Shown here: one piece after another, positions 17,763-25,654 of the stretch | Layout of the letters: each line of letters opens with the position of its first letter | Numbering within the stretch: position 1 is the stretch's first letter | Origin: Luteimonas abyssi | GTDB taxonomy: Bacteria; Pseudomonadota; Gammaproteobacteria; Xanthomonadales; Xanthomonadaceae | Assembly: GCF_001482195.1 (NCBI RefSeq) | Contig: NZ_KQ759763.1 | Coordinates: forward strand, 2,912,037-2,976,036 | DNA length: 64,000 bases | Reading direction: 5' to 3' | Notes under the pieces: generated by a model | What the model was told of the DNA's origin: nothing | Seen by the model: the letters and a program-made list of their open reading frames with translations, nothing else | Database searches by the model: none | Position numbers and translations under genes: made by a program

Positions 17763-18944
17763 GTGGAGTCGCCCGTGCCGTCCGAACCCTGTTCGTCCCG
17801 AAGTCCTGGTGCGCGACCGCGCCCGTCCACACGCGCGCGCCATCGCCTGCTGGCCGGGCTGTGCGCGCTGCTGCTGGCACCGTGGGCCTGGGCCGGCGAG
17901 TACCGCATCGAGACGGTGGCGCAGGACCTCGAATTCCCCTGGTCGCTCGCCTTTCTGCCCGACGGCCGCATGCTGGTGACCGAGCGCCCGGGGCGCCTGC
18001 GCATCGTCGCGCCCGGAGACGACGGCACCCCGACATTGCGGGACACGCCGGTGGACGGCGTGCCGCCGGTGTTCGCCCAGGGCCAGGCGGGCCTGTTCGA
18101 CGTGATGGTGGATCCGGACTTCGCCGACAACGCGACGATCTATCTGTCCTTCGCCCACGGCACCGCGCGCGCGAATCATCTGCGCATCGTGCGTGCGCGG
18201 CTCGACGGCGACCGCCTGCACGACGTCGAACCGATCCTCACCACGCAGCCGGCCAAGCCGCACGGCCAGCACTTCGGCGGGCGGATGGCCCTGCTCGCCG
18301 ACGGCACCCTGGTGGTGGGCATGGGCGACGGGAATCTGGAACGTACCGACGCGCTGCGCCTGCACACCCACCTGGGCAAGATGCTGCGCATCGGCCGCGA
18401 CGGCCGGATCCCCGACGACAATCCTTTCGTCGACCGGCCCGGTGCTCGGCCGGAGATCTACAGCGTCGGTCACCGCAACCCGCAGGGACTGGTGCGGGTG
18501 GGCGACGCGCTGTACGCGCACGAACACGGACCGCGTGGCGGCGACGAACTCAACCGCATCGAGGCCGGTGCCGATTACGGTTGGCCGATCACCACCCACG
18601 GCGTCGACTACACCGGCGCGCGGGTCAGCCCGTACAGCACGTGGCCCGGCGTCACCCCGCCGCTCGTGCACTGGACGCCGTCGATCGCTCCGGCCGGCAT
18701 GGCCTGGTACGACGATGCGCTGTTCCCCGCCTGGCGCGAGAGCCTGTTCGTGACGGCGCTGGTCGAGCGCAGCGTCCGCCGCGTGCCGATGCGCGATGGC
18801 GTCCCGGGCGAGCAGGAAACCCTGTTCACCGAGCTCGGCGAACGCATCCGCGATGTGCGCACGGGGCCGGACGGCGCGCTCTACCTGCTCACCGACGCGC
18901 CGCAGGGCCGCGTGCTGCGGGTGCTCCCCGACGCGACGCGTTGA
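17763..18944 (+). CDS. PQQ-dependent aldose sugar dehydrogenase (YliI/Asd-like)
   Basis: 393 residues in a soluble glucose dehydrogenase-type six-bladed propeller. The GTG at 17763 gives a long basic leader (RARHRLLAGLCALLLAPWAWAG) that looks like a signal peptide; an in-frame GTG four codons later is an alternative. Core motifs are FPWSLAFLPDGRMLVTERPGRLR, GQHFGGRMAL, GHRNPQGL, EHGPRGGDELN and DYGWPITTHG, as in E. coli YliI, which oxidises aldoses with PQQ and calcium in the periplasm. No PQQ biosynthesis genes are in the window. A 7-base-pair hairpin without a T run follows the stop. Confidence 0.92.
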   Translation: MESPVPSEPCSSRSPGARPRPSTRARHRLLAGLCALLLAPWAWAGEYRIETVAQDLEFPWSLAFLPDGRMLVTERPGRLRIVAPGDDGTPTLRDTPVDGVPPVFAQGQAGLFDVMVDPDFADNATIYLSFAHGTARANHLRIVRARLDGDRLHDVEPILTTQPAKPHGQHFGGRMALLADGTLVVGMGDGNLERTDALRLHTHLGKMLRIGRDGRIPDDNPFVDRPGARPEIYSVGHRNPQGLVRVGDALYAHEHGPRGGDELNRIEAGADYGWPITTHGVDYTGARVSPYSTWPGVTPPLVHWTPSIAPAGMAWYDDALFPAWRESLFVTALVERSVRRVPMRDGVPGEQETLFTELGERIRDVRTGPDGALYLLTDAPQGRVLRVLPDATR

Positions 18945-18945
18945 C

Positions 18946-18966
18946 GTCCAGCCGTTCGAGCTGGAC
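18946..18966 (+). terminator. Weak hairpin after the sugar dehydrogenase gene
   Basis: GTCCAGC and GCTGGAC form a 7-base-pair stem with a 7-base loop two bases after the stop. No T tract follows, so rho-independent termination is doubtful; it may only protect the mRNA end. Confidence 0.35.
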
Positions 18967-19140
18967 CCGGTCTGACCGGACCGCCCGCGCATGGCCCGTA
19001 TCGCGCCGACGTGCGCGCGCGCCCAGGTGCGCGGCCCGATCCGCGCATCAGTGGCGATTACGGCCCGGCGTGACGACCGGCACTGCATGCACCGCTGCAA
19101 AGATCGAATGATGGACGCGTTCCAGCCAGGAGGACGACGC

Positions 19141-20289
19141 ATGCTCCGACATCTCGCACCCGCCCTGCTCATAGGCGCCAGCCTGCTGCCGGCCGCACCC
19201 GCCGCATTCGCGCAGGCCACCATCGACGACGACGCCGATGCGGCCGCGCGCGCCCTGATCGCCGACATCCAGCGCATCGTCACCCCCAACGGCGTGCAGG
19301 AGGCGTTCGAGGTCACGCTGGGTGGCGCGCGGCAGGCGGTCAGCGTGCGCGGGGCCGACCGCGACAATCCGATCCTGCTCTACATCCACGGCGGCCCCGG
19401 CGCGGTGGCGATGCCGATGGCATGGACGCATCAGCGCGCGTGGGAGGATTTCTTCACCGTGGTGCAGTGGGACCAGCGCGGCGCGGGGACGTCGTACCGC
19501 CTGGAAGATCCGGACGCCATCGCGCCCACCATGACGCCGGAACGCTATCGCGACGATGCGATCGAATTGATCGACCTCCTGCGTGCACGCTACGGACAGG
19601 ACAAGGTGATCGTGCTCGGCCACAGCTGGGGCACCATCGTCGGCCTGTCGGTGGCCGCCGCACGACCCGATCTGCTGCACGCCTACATCGGCCTCGGGCA
19701 GATCATCGACAGCCGCGAGAACGAACGCACCGGCATGACCTGGACGCTCGACCGTGCCCGCGAAGCCGGCGACACCGAGGCCGTGGCCGCGATCGAGGCG
19801 TTGCAGCCCTATCCCGACGGCGACCGCTTCAGCATCGAGCAGGCCGACGGCTGGCGCCGGTTTTCCCAGCGCTACGGTGCGCTGGCGGCGTACCGCGAGA
19901 ACGCGAACTTCTATCTGCGCGCGCCGCGGCTGTCGCCGGAGTACGACGCTGCCGACCGCAAGGCCTGGGCCGACGGCAGCCTGCTCAGCGTGACCACGTT
20001 GTGGCCGCGGCTACGGGATGTGAGCTTCGACGACCTCGACCGGCTGGACGTGCCGGTGCTGATGTTCATGGGCCGGCACGACTACACCACGCCGTCGCCG
20101 CTGGCCGCGCGCTGGCTGGAGGCGGTGGATGCGCCCCACAAGCGCGCGGTGTGGTTCGAACATTCCGCGCACCTGGCGCCGATCGAGGAGCCCGGTCGCT
20201 TCCTCGCCGCGCTGCTGCAGGAGGTCCTGCCGCTGACGCGCGACCGCGCACAGGGCACCGCAGCAGGTACGGCCGCGCCGAGCCGCTGA
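19141..20289 (+). CDS. Exported alpha/beta hydrolase, proline iminopeptidase-like
   Basis: 382 residues. ATG 19141 has GGAGGA seven bases upstream and opens a signal peptide (LAPALLIGASLLPAAPAAFAQA). HGGPG at residues 83-87 is the oxyanion-hole motif of the prolyl aminopeptidase (S33) group; GHSWGT holds the nucleophile Ser162; GRHDYTTP and EHSAHLAP near the C-terminus give the acid and His. Its length exceeds cytoplasmic Pip because of the leader and an extra N-terminal segment. Likely a periplasmic hydrolase of peptides or small esters; the exact substrate is open. It converges on the glycoside hydrolase gene 18 bases away. Confidence 0.88.
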   Translation: MLRHLAPALLIGASLLPAAPAAFAQATIDDDADAAARALIADIQRIVTPNGVQEAFEVTLGGARQAVSVRGADRDNPILLYIHGGPGAVAMPMAWTHQRAWEDFFTVVQWDQRGAGTSYRLEDPDAIAPTMTPERYRDDAIELIDLLRARYGQDKVIVLGHSWGTIVGLSVAAARPDLLHAYIGLGQIIDSRENERTGMTWTLDRAREAGDTEAVAAIEALQPYPDGDRFSIEQADGWRRFSQRYGALAAYRENANFYLRAPRLSPEYDAADRKAWADGSLLSVTTLWPRLRDVSFDDLDRLDVPVLMFMGRHDYTTPSPLAARWLEAVDAPHKRAVWFEHSAHLAPIEEPGRFLAALLQEVLPLTRDRAQGTAAGTAAPSR

Positions 20290-20307
20290 TTGCCGGGCAG
20301 CGGCGCT

Positions 20308-21666
20308 TCAGTGCACCGCGTCGTCCGCGGCGGCCACCCGGAACGGGAAGTTCGCGTAGGCCGCGTGGCCGTGCCCGTCGAGGGTCTCGACGAACAGCCG
20401 GTAATGCCCGGGCCGATCCGGCGCCTCGAACTCGAAGTGGCCTTGCGCATCCTGCGTCACCCGCACCGGCACCTCGGGCGGCAACCGTTCCGGATCGCCG
20501 CCGATCGACGTCGCGGTGCTTTCCTCGCGGATCCGCCAGTGGTACGCGATGGCGTCGCCGTCCGGATCACGCGCCTCCACGCGGGCCGAAGCGGGCGCAC
20601 CGGGCGCCAGCGTCACGCTGTCCACGGCCTCGCGTCCATCGATCCGGATCGCCCCGATCTCGGGCGCGCGGTTCTCGGGCCAGGCGCCCGTCCACAGGTA
20701 CTGCATCGCATCCACCCGCGGCGTGGTCTGGCCATCGGGCAGGAACAGGCCGTACCAGGTCGGCGTGCGCTCCTGCTTCTGGCCCCAGAGGAACACGTAC
20801 GAGCCCAGGCCCTGGCGCCGGTCGCTGTCGATATCGCGCCGGTAGCGTTCGATCAGCAGCTCGGCCTTGCGCGAGGCGTGATCCTCGATCGGTGCGCCCC
20901 AGGACGTCTCCGGGCTTTCCCAGTGCCCGGTCGGGCCCCACTCGGTCACGATGTAGGCACCGGTCCAACCGCTGTCGCGCAGCTTCTGCGGCAGCTCGTC
21001 GATGTCGCCGTAGACCTGGATGCCGAGCAGATCGAGCTCCGGTGCGCGCTGTTTGATCTCGCGCACCACGTCCGCATCCAGGCCGGCCAGCGGCGTCATC
21101 ACCGGGTGCGCCGGATCGACCTCGTGGATCATCCGGGTGATCTCGCCCACGGCATCCCAGACCGCCGGATTGCGCGCTTCGAGATTGAGCTCGTTGCCGA
21201 CCAGCCACATCAGCACCGCGGGATGGTCCTTGTACGTTCGCACCTCGTCGCGCAGGCGCGCGAGTTGCGCGGCCACTGCAGCGGCGTCGTCGTAGTCGAA
21301 GCCGTGCCGCTCCTTGGCGACGTCCAGGCCGACCGCCACCATCAGGCCGTTGCGCTGCGCGGCGTCGAGCGTGGCCCGCATCGCCTGCGGATCGTCGCCC
21401 ACGCTCCACGTCCGGAACGAATTGCCGCCACGCCGCACCAGCTCGACCTGGCGTGCGATGCCGTCCGGCCCGACATCGCCCAGGCCGGCACCGGCGACCC
21501 GGAAGGGCGCGCCATCGACCAGCAGGCGATAGGCGCCCGCGTCCTCGACGACGCGGACCTGGGCCGGGCCATCGCCCGTGGCCGGCGGCGCGCGATCGGC
21601 GGCCAGGCTGCCTGCGGACAGCGCGACGAGCGCGCAGGCGGACAGCAGGCGTGTGGACAGGGACAT
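20308..21666 (-). CDS. Exported glycoside hydrolase with GH2-type TIM barrel
   Basis: 452 residues. A signal peptide (RLLSACALVALSAGSLAA) is followed by a TIM barrel: FRVAGAGLGD, VRRGGNSFRTWSVGDDP, the acid/base Glu159 in MWLVGNEL and the nucleophile Glu242 in YIVTEWGPTG, the arrangement of clan GH-A (families 2 and 5). LGSYVFLWGQKQERTPTWYGLF closes the barrel. The last 110 residues (from about NRAPEIGAIRIDG) look like a cadherin/Ig-like beta domain with Asp-rich VEARDPDGDAI. Probably a periplasmic or secreted beta-glycanase; the substrate is unknown. Confidence 0.88.
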   Translation of the reverse strand: MSLSTRLLSACALVALSAGSLAADRAPPATGDGPAQVRVVEDAGAYRLLVDGAPFRVAGAGLGDVGPDGIARQVELVRRGGNSFRTWSVGDDPQAMRATLDAAQRNGLMVAVGLDVAKERHGFDYDDAAAVAAQLARLRDEVRTYKDHPAVLMWLVGNELNLEARNPAVWDAVGEITRMIHEVDPAHPVMTPLAGLDADVVREIKQRAPELDLLGIQVYGDIDELPQKLRDSGWTGAYIVTEWGPTGHWESPETSWGAPIEDHASRKAELLIERYRRDIDSDRRQGLGSYVFLWGQKQERTPTWYGLFLPDGQTTPRVDAMQYLWTGAWPENRAPEIGAIRIDGREAVDSVTLAPGAPASARVEARDPDGDAIAYHWRIREESTATSIGGDPERLPPEVPVRVTQDAQGHFEFEAPDRPGHYRLFVETLDGHGHAAYANFPFRVAAADDAVH

Positions 21667-21764
21667 GGCGGGCGCTCCGGGACGAAATTCGACCCATGAT
21701 GCCGCATCGCCGACGGCACCATCGGCGTATCCTCGGCCGACGCCCGCCCCTGGAGGTGTCTCCG

Positions 21765-22679
21765 ATGTCACGACCGCCCCGCGCCACGGCCCGCGATTTC
21801 GATCCCGAGGTGCTGCGCCTGTTCGATCGCTACGTGCACGGGCAGATCGACCGGCGCGGCTTTCTCTCCGGTGCCGCACGCTTCGCCACCGGCGCCGCCG
21901 GTGCGGCCGGCCTGCTCGCGGCCCTGGCGCCGCGGTTCGCCGAGGCGCGCCAGGTCGCGCCCGACGACCCGCGCCTGAGCACCGAATGGCTCGAATTCGA
22001 TTCGCCCGACGGCTACGGCCGGGGCCGGGGGTATCTGGTGCGCCCCGCAGACCGCCGGGAACCCGCGCCGGTGGTGCTGGTGGTGCACGAGAACCGCGGC
22101 CTGAACCCCCATATCGAAGATGTCGCCAGACGCTTCGCGCTGGAGGGCTATATCGCGTTCGCGCCCGATGCACTGTTCCCCCTCGGGGGCTACCCCGGCG
22201 ACGAGGATGCCGCCCGCGCATTGTTCGGACAGCTCGAGCAACCGAAGTCACGCGCCGACTTCCTCGCGGCCGCCCGCCTGCTGCGGACGCTCGACGGCGG
22301 CAACGGTCGGCTGGGCGTGGTGGGCTTCTGCTACGGCGGTGGCATCGCCAACCTGCTCGCCACCCAGCTCCCGGACCTCGACGCCGCCGCGCCGTTCTAC
22401 GGCCCCGCCGCACCGCTCGCCGACGTGCCGCGCATCGGTGCGGAACTGCTGGTGGTGCTGGCCGACAACGACGCGCGCATCAACGTCGACTGGCCGGACT
22501 ACGCGCGCGCGCTGCGCGACGCCGGCGTGCGCCACGCGCTGCTTCAGCCGGCCGGGACCGAGCACGGCTTCCACAACGACACCACGCCGCGCTACGACGC
22601 CGACGCCGCACAGGACGCCTGGCGATCGACGCTGGACCTGTTCGACCGGCGGCTGCGCACGCCGGCGACGGGCGACTGA
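21765..22679 (+). CDS. Dienelactone hydrolase family protein with Tat-type leader
   Basis: 304 residues. GGAGGT lies seven bases before ATG 21765. The N-terminal 65 residues contain DRRGFLSGAARFATGAAGAAG, a twin-arginine leader preceded by about 28 residues, a layout usual for exported DLH proteins. The catalytic triad is visible as Cys189 (VGFCYGGGIAN), the Asp of LADNDARIN (about 236) and His267 (TEHGFHN). HENRGLNPHIEDVARR is the family signature. It should hydrolyse small esters or lactones, probably in the periplasm. It is divergent from the glycoside hydrolase gene (98 bases). Confidence 0.93.
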   Translation: MSRPPRATARDFDPEVLRLFDRYVHGQIDRRGFLSGAARFATGAAGAAGLLAALAPRFAEARQVAPDDPRLSTEWLEFDSPDGYGRGRGYLVRPADRREPAPVVLVVHENRGLNPHIEDVARRFALEGYIAFAPDALFPLGGYPGDEDAARALFGQLEQPKSRADFLAAARLLRTLDGGNGRLGVVGFCYGGGIANLLATQLPDLDAAAPFYGPAAPLADVPRIGAELLVVLADNDARINVDWPDYARALRDAGVRHALLQPAGTEHGFHNDTTPRYDADAAQDAWRSTLDLFDRRLRTPATGD

Positions 22680-22703
22680 GCGCGCGCACCTCGTCCGCGA
22701 CAC

Positions 22704-24023
22704 TCAGCCCGCGGGCAGATCCAGTGTCGCGGTGAAACCGCCGTCGCGATTGGACAGGGTCAGCGTGCCGCCGTAGCCGCGCGCGATGTCGTCGACGATC
22801 GCCAGGCCGATGCCGTGGCCAGGCATGCGTTCGTCGTGGCGCACGCCACGCTGGCGTGCGCGGGTCAGCGCCTCGTCCGGCATGCCCGGGCCGTCGTCGC
22901 CGACCGCGATGCGCAGGCGCCCCGCGTCCACGGCCGCATGCACGTGCACCTCCCCGCGCGCCCATTTCGCCGCGTTGTCGACGAGGTTGCCCAGCAGTTC
23001 GGTCAGGTCCTCGCGCGCGCCGGCGAACACGCAGTCCTCCGCCACCGTCACGCGGTAATGCAGCGCAGCGGCGGCGTCGTGCCGGAACAGCACCCGCAGC
23101 GATTCCGCCACCGGCGCGACCGGCGTGCGCTGTCGGGCATCGGTGGTCAGTCCGCCGGCCAGGCGCCGGTCGACTTCGCCCTGCATCCGTGCGACCTGCT
23201 CGCCGACCACCGTGGCGATCTCCGGACCGGGACGCTGCGCTTCGGCCGACAACACCGACAGCGGCGTCTTGAGCGCATGCGCGAGATCCTGTGCGGCGTG
23301 GCGCGCACGCTCCACCCGGCGCGCGTGATCGTCGAGCAGTTCATCGATCTGCGCGGCCAGCGGAGCGGCCTCGGCCGGCCATGGCTCGGGCCCGAAGCGC
23401 ACATCGTCGCCATTGCGCACGCGCGCCAGGATGCCGCGCATCCGCCGCAGCGGACGCAGCCCCCACTCCACCTGCCATGCCAGCAACGCCAGCAACACCG
23501 CGGCCGCCGCGGCGAAGGCCAGCATCGCCATGCGCCGGAACTCGCGCGCCTCGGCCAGTACGTCGGTCCGGTCGACGGCGACCAGCACCGGCACCGGTCG
23601 ATCCGCGCCCGGCAACCGCAACTGCTGGATCCGCGCACGCAACGCCTGCCCGCGCGGCCCGTCCAGGTTGCGCCATTGCGCCGGACCGGTCGCCGGCGGC
23701 GGACCCGCCTGCAGGCTGTCGTCCCACAGCGAGCGCGATGTACGCGTACCGGCACCTTCGCCGATGCGCCAGTACGCGCCGGAAAAAATCCGTTGCCAAC
23801 GCTCGTCGGCGGGCTCGCGACGCAGCTGCCAGCCGCCGTCGGCGCGCGCTTCCAGCAGGCCGGCCAGCGTGGCGAAATCGTCGTCCAGGCGGCGGTCGAG
23901 CATGCGCTCGCCGGAGCGCGCGAACATCGTGCCCAGCAACTGTCCCGCGACCACCGCGGCGAGCAGCACGCCGAGACCGCCGGCCAGCCACAGCCGCCAC
24001 CGCAGCGACCACGCGCCGCGCAC
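22704..24023 (-). CDS. PhoQ-like sensor histidine kinase
   Basis: 439 residues from GTG 24023, which has GGAGGG eight bases upstream and lies just after the regulator's stop. Two transmembrane helices (about 11-31 and 165-183) bracket a 130-residue periplasmic sensor. A HAMP-like linker precedes the H box DLAHALKTPLSVL with His249; the HALKTPL form is typical of PhoQ-type kinases. The ATP-binding domain shows NLVDNAAKWA (N box), GDDGPGMP (G1) and GHGIGLAIV (G2). It should phosphorylate the upstream-encoded response regulator. The stimulus cannot be read, although PhoQ relatives sense divalent cations and cationic peptides. Confidence 0.93.
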   Translation of the reverse strand: MRGAWSLRWRLWLAGGLGVLLAAVVAGQLLGTMFARSGERMLDRRLDDDFATLAGLLEARADGGWQLRREPADERWQRIFSGAYWRIGEGAGTRTSRSLWDDSLQAGPPPATGPAQWRNLDGPRGQALRARIQQLRLPGADRPVPVLVAVDRTDVLAEAREFRRMAMLAFAAAAAVLLALLAWQVEWGLRPLRRMRGILARVRNGDDVRFGPEPWPAEAAPLAAQIDELLDDHARRVERARHAAQDLAHALKTPLSVLSAEAQRPGPEIATVVGEQVARMQGEVDRRLAGGLTTDARQRTPVAPVAESLRVLFRHDAAAALHYRVTVAEDCVFAGAREDLTELLGNLVDNAAKWARGEVHVHAAVDAGRLRIAVGDDGPGMPDEALTRARQRGVRHDERMPGHGIGLAIVDDIARGYGGTLTLSNRDGGFTATLDLPAG

Positions 24024-24025
24024 GC

Positions 24026-24691
24026 TCAAGTCCCTCCGGCCGCCAGGCGGAAGCCCTGGCCGCGCACGGTCTGCAACAACGGCACGCCGAGCTTGCGGCG
24101 GATCCGCCCGACCAGCACGTCGAGCACGTTCGAATCCGGGTCGTAGCCGTTGTCGTACACGTGCTCGCCCAGCTCCGCGCGGCTGACCACGCGACCGGCG
24201 TGATGCATCAGGTACGCGAGGATGCGGTACTCCTGCGGCGACAGCGCCAGCGCGGTGCCGTCGAGGACGAAGCGGCCTGCATTGGCGTCGAGCTCCAGCG
24301 CACCGCATTGCAGCCGCGGCGATGCGTGACCGACGCTGCGCCGGATCAACGCGCGCAACCGCAACACCAGCTCCTCGAGCTGGAACGGCTTGGTCAGGTA
24401 ATCGTCCGCACCGGCATCGAAACCGGCCAGCTTGTCGTGCCAGCGCGCACGCGCGGTGAGCACCAGCACCGGCATGCGCCGGTCGGCCTCGCGCCAGCGG
24501 TGCAGCACCGAGACGCCGTCGAGCCCCGGCAGGCCCAGATCCAGGACCACCGCATCGTAGGCCTCGGTCTGACCGCGGAACTCGGCGTCCCCGCCGTCGG
24601 CGACCCGGTCGACGGCGAAGCCCGCCTCGGCCAGCACGGCCGCGATCCGGCCGGCGAGCTCGGCATCGTCCTCGGCCAGCAGGATGCGCAT
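24026..24691 (-). CDS. PhoP-like OmpR-family response regulator
   Basis: 221 residues. The receiver domain has the acidic pocket (AEDDAEL), phospho-acceptor Asp51 (VVLDLGLPGLDG), and switch Thr/Lys (LTARA; LTKPF, Lys101). A winged-helix OmpR-type DNA-binding domain occupies 125-218 with YDPDSNVLDVLVGRIRRKLG as recognition region, close to PhoP. It is coupled to both neighbours: its ATG overlaps the PepSY stop (ATGA) and its stop lies two bases before the kinase start. It probably controls its own operon and the divergent PepSY gene. Confidence 0.94.
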   Translation of the reverse strand: MRILLAEDDAELAGRIAAVLAEAGFAVDRVADGGDAEFRGQTEAYDAVVLDLGLPGLDGVSVLHRWREADRRMPVLVLTARARWHDKLAGFDAGADDYLTKPFQLEELVLRLRALIRRSVGHASPRLQCGALELDANAGRFVLDGTALALSPQEYRILAYLMHHAGRVVSRAELGEHVYDNGYDPDSNVLDVLVGRIRRKLGVPLLQTVRGQGFRLAAGGT

Positions 24692-25014
24692 CAGTCGTCG
24701 ATCTCGCTGTCGAGCAGACGCCCGGTCCGCGCATCGTAGGTCAGTTCCGCCACGCGGCCGTCGGCCATCAGGATCTCGATCTCGTACTCGTCGTCCTCGT
24801 CGTCGAACTCGACTTCGATCACCCGGCCCGGATAGCGCCGCTCCGCATCCGCCAGCAGCGTTTCCAGGCGCACGAACGCACCGCGTTGCACGCCGTCGCG
24901 CGCATAGGCGGCATCGGTCGCCGGCGGCGGCCCGGGCGGGTCGGCATGGACCGCCGGCAGCGGCGCGCAGGCCAGTGCCAGCAGTGCGGAAAGGGTCAGG
25001 GCGCGCACGGACAT
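24691..25014 (-). CDS. Exported PepSY-domain protein, first gene of the PhoPQ-like operon
   Basis: 107 residues. ATG 25014 starts a signal peptide (MSVRALTLSALLALACAPLPAVHA); an ATG ten codons upstream is possible but spoils the leader. The mature protein is one PepSY unit: LETLLADAERRYPGRVIEVEFDDEDDEYEIEIL then VAELTYDARTGRLLDSEID. PepSY proteins are small periplasmic domains, often inhibitors or metal/peptide modulators, and are commonly encoded with PhoPQ-like systems in this family. The stop overlaps the response regulator start, so it is co-transcribed. It may act as a feedback modulator of the sensor. Confidence 0.88.
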   Translation of the reverse strand: MSVRALTLSALLALACAPLPAVHADPPGPPPATDAAYARDGVQRGAFVRLETLLADAERRYPGRVIEVEFDDEDDEYEIEILMADGRVAELTYDARTGRLLDSEIDD

Positions 25015-25036
25015 GCGCGCAGTGTGACCGGGCCCA

Positions 25037-25075
25037 TTAACCATCTTGTGAACACGACGATCAGAACGCGGTTAA
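25037..25075. promoter_or_regulatory. Inverted TTAACC/GGTTAA pair between divergent PepSY genes
   Basis: TTAACC at 25037-25042 and GGTTAA at 25070-25075 form an inverted pair with 27 bases between, inside the 154-base gap between two PepSY genes read in opposite directions. The region is unusually AT-rich for this window. It is a candidate site for the adjacent PhoP-like regulator; PhoP boxes elsewhere are direct GTTTA repeats, so this is inference. Confidence 0.35.
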
Positions 25076-25168
25076 GCGCGATCCGGAGACTGCGGCCCAT
25101 CCCGGCGACATCGACCGGGCCGCTTCCCACCGCCCCGCACCGGGGCTGACCCGCAAAGGAGATCGACC

Positions 25169-25525
25169 ATGCGTGCCATCGCCAATGACAGTTCCCGCCC
25201 CCGTCGCGTCGCGACCGCCCTGCTGCTGGCCGCCGCCGTCGGCGTCGCCGCCGCGCCGCTGGCGTTCGCCCAGACCCGCGACGACACGCGCGCCACCGAC
25301 GACGCCCAGCATGCCGCGGCGGCCGCCCGCGCCGACGATCGCCGCAACGGCGCTTCGCTGGAGACGATCCTGGCCGACGCCCAGCGTCGCGCTCCGGGTC
25401 GGGTGACCGAAGTCTCCTACGACGACGGCGAGTACGAGATCGAGATCCGCCAGCGCGACTTCACCAGCGTCGAACTGACCTATTCCGCACGGACCGGCGA
25501 ATTGCTGGAGATGGACCGCGACTGA
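25169..25525 (+). CDS. Exported PepSY-domain protein
   Basis: 118 residues. A strong AAAGGAGATC stands before ATG 25169. The signal peptide (RRVATALLLAAAVGVAAAPLAFAQ) is followed by a linker rich in Ala/Asp and one PepSY unit, LETILADAQRRAPGRVTEVSYDDGEYEIEI and ELTYSARTGELLEMD. It is clearly a paralogue of the protein encoded divergently at 24691-25014; the PepSY units are about half identical by eye. Probably a PhoP-regulated periplasmic protein. Function unknown beyond family. Confidence 0.87.
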   Translation: MRAIANDSSRPRRVATALLLAAAVGVAAAPLAFAQTRDDTRATDDAQHAAAAARADDRRNGASLETILADAQRRAPGRVTEVSYDDGEYEIEIRQRDFTSVELTYSARTGELLEMDRD

Positions 25526-25654
25526 GGCGGTCGGGGCGTGGGCGCCGCAAGCCGGGGCGTCCTGCATCGTCGGACGCCATCGGTGGACGCGGCAGGACTG
25601 CGCCCGCCACCTGCCACGCGCCTCGACGCGCCATCACCCATTGAGACAGGGCGC

